Shown here piece by piece: positions 46,374 through 57,800 of a stretch of 64,000 nt of DNA. The stretch covers positions 1-64,000 of the forward strand of contig JALJEE010002345.1 of the NCBI GenBank assembly GCA_023231475.1, in the 5' to 3' direction. Source of the stretch: Seison nebaliae (lineage: Eukaryota; Rotifera; Pararotatoria; Seisonacea; Seisonidae). The notes below the pieces were generated by a model. That model was given only the letters and a program-made list of their open reading frames with translations. It did no database searches and was not told the origin of the DNA. The number at the start of each line of letters is the position of its first letter. The first letter of the stretch is position 1. Both the position numbers and the translations under genes were made by a program.

Positions 46374-46655
46374 ATGGAGATTTCTACAACATCATCGAAT
46401 CAGCAGTCAACGAGAGCATATATAAGGACATGTTTGGACGAACATGAAATATATAGCCATTTTCCAACTCCAATAAACAACAGACAAAACTATTCATATT
46501 TCATAATTTTATTCATATTATGCTTTGTCATCTTATTGAATGTGTGGAATTTTTGTCTTATTAGTAATAGAAAAAGGAAAATTGGATTGAAGATGCACAA
46601 CAATCGTTCCATGATACGTGTACGAACATACAATTGTAGAAGAGCAGTACTGTAA
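46374..46655 (+). CDS. Possible small single-pass membrane protein, 93 residues
   Basis: The frame begins with ATG 14 bases after an acceptor-like CGTCAACAG. The N-terminus is polar (MEISTTSSNQQSTRAYIRTC). A strong hydrophobic helix lies near 43-65 (YFIILFILCFVILLNVWNFCL), then a basic end (RKRKIGLK ... RRAVL). The size and layout match small membrane peptides, but no family is recognised. In AT-rich DNA a frame this short with a hydrophobic run can arise by chance. Confidence 0.3.
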   Translation: MEISTTSSNQQSTRAYIRTCLDEHEIYSHFPTPINNRQNYSYFIILFILCFVILLNVWNFCLISNRKRKIGLKMHNNRSMIRVRTYNCRRAVL

Positions 46656-48874
46656 AAATATATCTGGTCGGATTGCTAATACTGTAGATGAGACTATGTA
46701 TGTATATCGTTCTTTTTATGAGATGTAGCGATTGATGAAGTATTATGATGAATTCTTTTTAAATAAGTACACAAACATCTATCAAGTGAAACAAGTACAG
46801 AAAAATTGGGGAGATAGACAAAACTCCATTTCTCCACGAAAGTGATGAACTGCGCTACAGTATAATACAAGTGAACATTGCCACTGTTCATGTCATACTC
46901 TCAACAATTTCTTTTCACTTATTTTACATAATGCGACTAAAGGTAACCAGAATTAGTTCGAAGTTTTAATATTCTCCTTCTAACTGCTATCTACTAATTA
47001 TTATAAGTTCGTTGTCACTTATGTTTGTTGTAATTCTCGTTTATATAAACCAAATTTATGGAAACAAAAAGAAGATTGATCCGAATATATGAATGAATCA
47101 ATCGAATTATTTTTTCTGCATCCATTTCATAATATCGACAATCATTTGCAAGAGAGCATAATATTCCTTATTTCATATCTATTAATCTTTTAACACATAC
47201 TAAAAGAATCGCATTTCCATAAATATCTTCTTACATGTGTAAGTTGTCGGAAAAAATCCAAAAGTTAAACAGGTTAATTTGAAAAGATTATAAAAAAAAC
47301 AACAAAAAGAAAACTCGAAAGGAAATTGTCAAATTAACATTTAATCAATTGTAATAAATGATATAACTTAATGAAGTTGTTTTCCTTCCCAACCGATCCA
47401 AACAACAACTTTCATCTGTAAGATATACTAATAAGACTTACATGTATTTGCTTATTTATTAATTTATTTGAACATCAGATCGCTCGTGTCAAATTGACAT
47501 GTTGGCACATGTTATCGAACAGGTTGGATGAGTCTAGCAGATACGAAAGTGCCATATAATACATGAACATCTAATAAAAATCTTTCTTCTTCATTCTATC
47601 CCCATGAACATTTATGTTATTCGTTTTGCACAGGATTTGCACACAATTTACTGTTAATGAATAGTTTAACTGGTGGAATTAATTTATTAGGTGAACGGTG
47701 AGAAAATAGAGGAAGAAAGAAAGACGAGAAAAAAGCGATCAAAGCAAAGAGTGTGAGTGGCAGAAAATGTTGATTGAAAAGAAAGAGAAATGATAAATCT
47801 AACATCGATATATTGCAAATATTGTCTAATCTAATTATTAATCGGTAGTTGTGTTACTTTATGAGATAAGTGAATGGATTAATGCATGCACACAGTTATC
47901 TGATCGACAACGAACCTGGCATTTCTCTTCTATTCTTTCTCTAATTTCTTCTCCTTTCTATTATTAGTAAATAAAACCCCAATCTTTCTTCATTCTCATT
48001 CTTCCAATGACATTTTCCTATGTGCGAAATTGAAGGACATTCCGATAAACTTATCGATATCCTCCAATACTCCAATGGAAATAGAACGGATATATTTCAC
48101 TTATCATTCTATTAGAACATTGATATATTCAATTGTTGAATACTTGTGAATAACTTATTCTTCTGCTCATACTATGTAAGTCTATATAATCCTCCGTGGA
48201 ACAAACATTACCATAAATATACAACATCAATTAATCGTCTTCTCTGCCTTACTTCCTTTCTACTCATCCACAACCATCCATCGGACCTATTACAATTTGT
48301 CAAATGCTTTCCTTCCCCCAATATCGACAAGGAAACCGTCTAAATGTTTGAGGTATCGAATCTATTCGATTCCTAACCTAATCTCGTGTGAATAAAGTCA
48401 ATTAACCAAAACAATATTGCTGTAACCTGAGTAAGATTACTTCGTTATTTTCAATAGAAAATGGTTCTTCTGCAATTAATAATATCGATTAAATAGTCAT
48501 TACCTGAGATGACCAAAATTTGATCCCACCGTACTGATTTGATCATTAACAAGATTATTTTAATACATCGATATTATAATGTTGTGATTAGATTCATCTG
48601 GTATTGAATCTTCAGATTTTTCAAATAAGCTGTTGAAATTCAGGAATAAATTTCGTTGAAATTGGAACGAAGAAATGTTTTTTAAAATAAGAAATTTATC
48701 GTTAAAAGAATAATTTTATTCAGGACAAAAATTTCCACATTTTTTTAATTTGAATGTTTTTCACACAAATAAATTAACGGACAATGTTAGTTTAAATAAG
48801 ATTAATTCTCCGATCCGCTTCTACATATCCAACATTGTTTTATCTATACGGCATGGAGGAGAATGAAAGAGATT
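46656..48874. other. Intergenic, no gene seen
   Basis: AT-rich sequence between the small frame and the 3-prime end of the giant gene. Short frames at 47617-47805 and 48146-48343 have no supporting features. Confidence 0.5.
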
Positions 48875-51800
48875 TCAGTTAAAGATCGAACCTTTGTTAC
48901 TTTTGACTTTTTCAAAGAAAACAATTTCTCTATTTGGAATAGGTTGCAAATCGAATGTTGCATGTTGTGCCAGATTACACTTGTTGCCTGATGCTTGATA
49001 ATTAAATCCTCGACACTATACGATGTTAATTAGATGAAGTTCCATAATAATTTGCTAACATTGGAATCTGATGCACATTTATCTTGACATTCATCAACCG
49101 AACATTCCGACCGATTATATTCGCTAGTGGCAGGCATCGCATTACCATCAAATTGGTTCCATCCGTCACTACCTTTCGTTGATCTCAATTCAAAACAGAC
49201 GAATCCTGAATCTGGTAGTAGAGGTTCCGTTTTCAGATTATCCATGTTCTCCGTGTAAACGAAACAGTGAGGAGGACTGGTGAAATGTTTGTACACTTTA
49301 CATCTCGGATAAGAGTAGCACAATTGTTCGCATTCTGCTAAAGCCATATCCTCAACGTCCTCGTAGTGAGCAGCGTCTTTTGTTGGACATACCTTCGCTT
49401 TCTGTTTAATGGGTGTTGGTCCATCCTCACTACCCAATACAGCGGCTCCTTGTAATTTTCTACCAACTAAAATTTAGTGGTTATTTAATATAATAATTCC
49501 TACAAATTACTAACCATGTTCAAAGTAAGTACATTCTGGATTCTTCTCATCGAACTCAACTTTATCATTTTCGCTCAGACTACAAGTTGACGATTCTGCT
49601 GCATAACTGTAACCGATACACTTGAAAATGAGAATAATTATTAATTTTAAATGAGAATAATATTTAGCGATGATAAACCGGTTTATTCTCGAAACATTCT
49701 TTATGACAACCGAAATGAGTTAAGCCAACTCTCTCATTCATTCCTTTCAGACACGTATTTGGAATTCTGACCCAATTGGCTATAAAAGAAAGATAGAAAG
49801 AAAGAGATAATTAAAAATTCTAACAAGACATTTGTACTCTTGGAAGGAGAGCCATCGTGAAAATTTGGGGTACATAACATCCGAATTTAATGATGAGAAT
49901 ACTTTCCTCACAATTTTTACTTCCGAAAAATTCCTCGTCATTTACAACTCGACAGATGGTATTTCCATTACAAATATCTTCGACTTGTTTCGTTGAATCT
50001 TTGTCGATACATTCCTCCTTCTCAGCTTCCTCCTCGTCCTTAGAACCATAACACATGGTGTTCTTAATCGGTTTACGGATCACTGAATAAATGAAAATCT
50101 TTGAATTTTTCACTTCACATTTCAAGTCAACTCTCCATCGATAACATAGATAGTCAGTAGTGTACAACGTCTCGTCATCTTCGAGAATGTCATATAACAA
50201 ATCTTCTCCAGTGAAGTTAGCTGTCAAAATTTCTTTAGATACTTCAGGATTAGATAATTGGATGTATTCTGGTTCCAATTCAACTTTCTTCTCGATCACC
50301 TTCAACATTCGACATTCGAATTTCAATACTAAATGTTTGATAATTCCTGAACAATGATTCACATTGAAATATTCATTCGTCGCTTGGAAAGTACATTCAT
50401 TCTGACCGGTACAAAGTGCCGATATAATCGAATTGATCTTCTGCTCATAACATGGGAATGAGGCGAGAGAGCCTTCATTCAATTTGACGGGACAATCGGA
50501 ATATTCCTCATTAGCATTCGGTTTACCATAAAATGCACTCACTATTTGGATAACGGAACGCGGTTCTTCACATTTCAATGTCAAAGTATCACCCTCACAA
50601 ATCACCGGAGTTAAAACTTCGAAATTATTATTAATTTTGTACACTTCAGTCAAATATTGAGTTAGATGAATAGAATCTGGTATTTGTTCGATTTCACTCG
50701 TCGTTAAGAATTGAGGATCAAAAATTTCACGATTATTTGAATTAATTTTAATGAATTCACGAGGCTCTCGTACTGGTATCGGTTTTCTACAGACAAATTT
50801 CACAATAACATGTTTCATCGCTGTCATGCAACCGAATGAACCCAAAGTCTCCTCATTCACTAAGACGGTACATGTATCCTGATTATTACATTGATCTGTT
50901 AACCGTTTAAATACCATTTGGGAATGACAGGGATAACGAGCGACAGCTGAATGGACTGATTTACATTCTCCATAATCTTGTTTACCATTCAAAATTCCAT
51001 AAAATGCTCCCATAATAAATATTGTCGCTCCTTCTTCTGTACAGGCTAATGTGAATTCTTCGGAATCGCAAATTGGATATGTCGTTTTGATACCTTCTTC
51101 TTTATCTTCGACTAAAGCTCGATAGAAATCCGTCACAGGGAAAGCTGTCGTATATTGACTGATTTCGATGGTGTCCTCATACTTGTCTGGTTTACTAACA
51201 CCTAATTCGAACAGATTCTCTCGTTCAGGGAAATCTAATGGTTTCTCACAACCGAACTTCACCAGGAAATATGGTGCCATACCTTCGTCTTGGAATTTCT
51301 TCAAACTCAATGATTCAGTAGTCACATCAATCAGACATTCTGGTTTGCCGTTACATAATTGTTTAATAGTTTCAAACATATCATCTTCTTCGTAGATGGG
51401 CAAAGCGGAATCATCAGTTTGTGGTAAACCGGGATAACAATAAGCCACATGATCTACATCTTTCTCTTGTAATCGTCCCATAAATGCGGAATGAATTACA
51501 ATGGAAGATTCGGAGAGACATTGTAATTGCACTTTCTCTCCCAAACAAATCTTATATGAACCGACATATTCATTGGAAGAATATAAAATTTGATCCCGAT
51601 ATGAAGCCAAAGCTGCTTCCAAAGGTAAAGTATCAGTAGTAGCCTGAATATAATCCTTCAGTGTCAAGAATGTTAACGGATGTGAAATAGTTGGATAATT
51701 TTTGAAGATATTAATTCGATCAACTCGCTCACGTTCCACACAAGCGAATTTCAGTTTCTGGTAAGTTTGTTCATCATCCGTAGTTTCACTTGCAACAAAA

Positions 51801-54800
51801 GTGCAGGTATTAGTAGCGGAACATTGACTAACATAATCAGATAAACTGAATGGGGAAAGTTTAGTACCGAGATTCGGTTCAATGGCACATGGTTGTAAAT
51901 CTTCTTTTGCAATACGTCCATTAAATGTCATGTAGATGACGATGTAAGCGTGTTCGGGACAAGACAATTCGAATGTGTCGAGTGGACAAATTCGATCGGT
52001 GACTTTTGCTTCATCGTCTTCGCAATTCTCCAATTCGTTTAAGTAGTCCACTAAAATCTCTTCGCGTTCTCCATATTCTTGATTCTCCTCCAAGAACTTG
52101 TCGACACTTAACATCTTCGGTCTGGTTTCGAGGACAACTGGTTGGTAGTATTTATGATGAACGGGTACCCGTTCAACATTCGGATAGCAATTAAATCGAA
52201 CGATTAAATGTTTCTCGGTTAACATGCACAATTCTGGTTCTTCAAATACCTCATTACTGATGGTCAAGATACATTCGCTTTTTCCTTCACATTTCGCTTG
52301 GAGAATATCCAATGCTTTCTCTGAACCACAAGGGAATAATTCTTCCGTTTTCGATGGATAATTCGAACAAGTTCCATATTTGACGTTTGCTTCCGGTTTA
52401 CCATAATACGCTTCCATTACATGAATTTTATGTTCCTGAGCACAAATGAGATGAATGATCTCATTCTCACAGATCTCTCGCGTCGTCTCACCACAACTGT
52501 CAACTTTTCCTTTTAAGGCTTTGTAGTAATCAAGTGAAATTTTGGGTGGTGTCTGTTTCAAACATTCAATATCGGCAATCGGCGTTCCAATGAACACATT
52601 TAATTGATTTTTGATAGATGTTTTGATTGGTAGACAATTAAAACCGATCAATAGAGATTTGGGTCGATTGGGACAAACTGAAATTCGGAAGAATTTGTTA
52701 GTCATTTCAAAATTACATTTCTTCTTTCCATTACATAACGAGGAGAGAATGAGTGACATATTCTCTTCGTAACACAATAATTTCGCTTTACGATTCGCTT
52801 GTGAATTATAAGGACATTTCTCATTCGACAACGAATTGATGGCACCATAAACGACCGCTTGAATATTGAGAAGAGATCCTTCACTACAGGAAAGTTCCAC
52901 GGAATCTCGTTCACAAATATTTGCTTGGAATGTAGTATCCATAGCATGGATTAATTTATATTCTTCAACACAACTCGAAATTAATAAATCGTCTTGAAGA
53001 GGAATACCGGTCATATCACATTTGAATTTTGGAACTTCCAAATCTGGTCGTCTTATCAAACCAGTTAAAGCCCAATGTTTTGGCGTATAATTAATTTCTT
53101 TAGCTCGACATCTGAAATTTATGATAGCATGTTTGATAGCATCAGCACATGAAGTTCCACCAAAACTATCGTCATTTATATTCAATTTACACATCATTTT
53201 TCCATTACAAGTCTTCTTAATCCATTCTAAAGCGTTAGTGGATTGACAAGGAAATTCATCATTTCTGCCGTTCCAATTCAAACAATTTCCTGAATATGAA
53301 TTAGGTGTTAATTTCCCGTAGAAAACTCTCAGGATTTCCAAAGTTCCCGAATCATCACATTCGAGAAGAACATCAGCATTTTGACACATGACATCCGATG
53401 TAGTTACACTGGGTTGTACAGCGAGAAGTTCAGCATATTCCTCGTCGGGAGTTCTAAATTGTTGCAAACAATCAGGTTTCAATTCCGGTGCATAGAAAGG
53501 AACTTCTTCTCCGATATAATGATAATTTCGATTTCCATATAATTCCACTGCATTAATACACGAAAATTTCACTTGTAAATTCTTCACCCATTTCAAACAT
53601 TTAATATCGTCAAACAGATCTGAGAATTCTTCTGTATTTATTTCACATGTCTTCTGTCCATCACACAATCCTTGGATGTATGGAAGGATTTCTTTCGTGT
53701 AACATGGCCATATGATATCCTCATACTGAGTTTTACTTCGTGCACATTTCGGCATATCTGAACTGGCTTCATCCAATCTACCGAAATAAGCGGAATTGAT
53801 ATGAATTCGACTCAAACTCGGTTGGCATACCAAAATCAATTTAGACATTTCACAAATCTTTCCTTCATTATTCACACTAGGATGGTCATCTTCTCCCCAT
53901 TGGAAATATTGTTGAATGACGTCATAAGATGAGATGGTACTACTCTTATCTTCCAACCATTCATTCAGATCGATGACAATATTGTCAGTTGTCGATTCAT
54001 AATTAGTGATGAGTAGATTCTCTCGTCTGATGTTCGCTTTGATCGATTCGCAACCGAATTTAACGGCAAATTGTGAAACGGTCACATCACAAATCGAAGG
54101 GAAATATTCGGGTATGATGGAGAAAACACATTTCTCTTGTCCATTACAAAACTCGGCAGCAAAGGCGTAACTGGTGGGCATGTAACACGTGTCGATCTTG
54201 TTGAAAACGGGTCGTTCACAAGTGTTGTTCACTTGCTCCAAATTACCCACACCATAAAGTGCGGCGTAGATTTTGATGGTAGAGAAGGATGGACATTTCA
54301 ATGTTAATTGAGAATAAGGACATACGAGACCGGAAGCCAATAATCCGGCTTTTGAATCAGTCGGTTTCTCTTTCACTTCATCAACTATCATATCGGCAAT
54401 TTCTTGATTGTCAATCTCATCTGTTATTGGTTCAATCTTATCAGATATTTGATGTTGTTTCAATACTAAATGGAAATTAATTCCAATTGTTGTGGTAGTT
54501 GTGGTTGTGGTAGTAGTGGTAGTAGTAGTGGTTGTAATTTTAATACATTCCTCTCGACCGTTACCCATATATTCTCCTCGGCATTCACATTCGTACGTAT
54601 AATCACCAACCTTATTACATTCAGCATTCTCCACACAATCTGGTATTTCCTCTTCTATTGGTTCGCCGTTGATACAGGTAACTTTTTTATCACAACCTAA
54701 CATGATAAATTGACCTGGGGCAATTGTCTTATTATCATAATTACATGAACATTCTTCAATTGGAATACATCGACCTAAATTATCTAAATATTCGTCTGCT

Positions 54801-57800
54801 GGACAACAACATGAACGACTTAATTCAGCGTGACAGAATTCACTGTCCATTGTCGGTCGGAGAGCTGGACAATAAATTTCACATTCTTCTCTATCTTCAC
54901 AAGACACTTCACTCGTATCACAACTTTGACCGAAATGAACATCGGCACATTTCTCATTGTTCAATTCAACCGTTTCAACTAATCCATGCTTACACGGTAA
55001 TTCCATAGCGGTGACGGTGGAGCAAGTTGCTTCATGAATTCTTTTTGATACTTCATCCGTCATTGTACTATTTTCTGGTAATAATTGCATACTAATCATT
55101 TCCAATTCACATAAAGAAACCTTCGTCTCCAAATCACCTAATTTCACTTGAGAGTCTTCCAAATTGAAACATTGTTTGACATCTTCTTGACTGAATACTT
55201 CTTCACATGATTGAGAGATAGTTTCCATTAATTCCTCATCTGTTTCTGTCACTACTTCTCTCTTCTCTAACGAATTCTGACATAATTGATCAACAGTAAA
55301 TTTGTAGCCACCTAACCATTGGAGAGGTGATTCATATCCAATCGTCGTTCCTAACGGATATTCATTATCGTTCGTTAAAATTCTATCCATATTTCCACAT
55401 AATCCTTCAACACTATTATCTGGTGACGGTATCATATTATCGATAATCAAATCCTCATTCTTCGTGTAATCGATTCTCCATTTACATGTGCTATGTTCCA
55501 CCGTATATGCTTGATCACGATGCATTAATACAAAAATTACTTGACCCAAATTATCGATATATTTCGATGAGCCTTCCACCACACTACCTTTATCTCCGTT
55601 ATCAACCAAAGCATAAGACTTCTCGATGTTAATCGTTAAACCGTTCGTCATGATTTTGTAAGATCGATATTGAACATCCCAGTCATCCTCTAACGTTCGG
55701 ACAGTGACGGCTAAATCGCATTTCTTATCCATCGTTTCGATATTTGTCAAATATGTTTCACAATTCGAACGGAAATATAATGTCATACCATCGAAAGTGA
55801 GAACACGTCGGTCATTTTCATATCGACAATTATGCAATTCTTCATCAATGACGAGTGATTCCATTTTACATCCAACTTCATTCTCCGAACGATAATGTGC
55901 CACTCCTTCGAAAAACGGTTTACATTCACATACACTATCTCTACAAACTGCTGCTTCTTCACAATATAACAATTCTTCCAATTGAACCAATACTCCTTCT
56001 TGACATTGGACTTTATGATGGCAATCGGCAGATACGGCCGTTTCTTGATCATTCAAATCATATTGTTCATTTTTACAACGACACTTCGAAGGCTCTACAC
56101 ATTCACCATTGAAATATTTCAAACCCTCTTGACAAATACAACTATCGAAGCCAGTATATTCTTTCATTTCGTCACTCGAACAAAATTCCATTTGGTCCAC
56201 CGTATTAAATATCATGTTCTCTGGACAGACATCAACACAACCCAATTCGCTTGTCACTTGAATATCGACATTACCTTCTACTCGACATCTCGTATCTATT
56301 TCTTTCAAAAGAGGACAAATCAGTTCTGTAGGTTCTTCCACTTGTTTCGTCTCACAAATACTTGTCAAATAGTTTATCCAATCATCTTCCTCCCAAAGAC
56401 CAGAACAATCACCTAAAATTCGTTCATCGAAAATTGTTCGTCTCAAATCATCAGTTAAACAAGGTTCTGGTTCATCTTCCGCTACCAATCTAATTTTCTG
56501 TTGACACATTGGATCGATTTGTCCACCTTTCATCACTTCGAATTGACCACCGCGTAATTCAAAAAATCCAGCTTCTTCAACGAGTTCAGGTCCATAAGCG
56601 GAAATCGTATCGTTACCAGTTTCTTCACATTTATCATAAGTCGCTTCCATACACATTCCCTTGCTAACTTTGCCTAAATAAGATTCGCCCAATTGAAGAA
56701 TGACGTTGTCATCAAAAGTCCAATCAATTCGAATACCACAAATATGGTTTCTAAATTCGACGGTTGATCCTTGAATGGAGAACGAGATTTGAGTAGGATA
56801 GTCAGGATGATACCAATGTTTCTCATCTCTCACCTTATCGTTAACTGTCAATGAAGTTTTATCATAAACAATTCGAAATCCGAAAATCGCAATCCATATG
56901 GATTTCAGAAAAACGGTACTAGTTAACATTTGTTCGAAATTTGCTTTTTCATAAGCTTCTGTCTCGACGACCAATTCATATGCACATTCATCTGCATTTT
57001 GATCAGTAGCTGAAGCCATCATAGGACAAACATTCTGAACATCCATTCTCGTTCCGTTGAAAGTTTTCACTCTCAAACCATCACCTACTTCACAAATAAA
57101 CGGATACACATCGACCGGTTTCGGGTTTTCTGCGAATGCAGCAAATGGTGAATAGACACATTCGTTCGCTTCCTCGTTATAGATATGTTGAGTTTTACAT
57201 TCACATTGACCTCTCTCTTCGTTGCAAGTGGAGAATTCGGGACACTCCTGATAGTTAATCAATCGAACTTGTTGAGGCATAACACATTGGAGAACTTTGG
57301 AGCAATCTTTCGATTTGAATTGTTCATGAAGTGAAAACGATCGTCCTTCGTAATCACATCCACATTCATTCTTCTTTATACATTGACGACGTTCATTACG
57401 AACAAAACCTTCTTTGCAAATACACGCTTCTCTCTTGCCCATATCCATCAAACTGCACGATTCCATACTGTCTTCTAAAGTAAAACAACTCTTCTCGCAT
57501 CCTTCGATTAACGGAGAAAATTCTTCATTCTCATCACAGTCCATCGGACAATTAGCTTTCTCTCGCCAAACAATTGGTGCTTCCATTCCTTGTTTATAAC
57601 ATTCTTCAATTAACGACGCATAATAATGACATGCCAATTTTTTAATACGATTGTTCGGTCCTTTCGGATACAAGAAAGTGATGTCACTCTTCGCCTTAAA
57701 TTTCGTCTCTTCCATCACCGTTTCATTCAATACGCAATCACCAGTGTCAAAACCGATCATTTCAACTACTTCATCGATCAATTTATAATTTGCCTTTATC

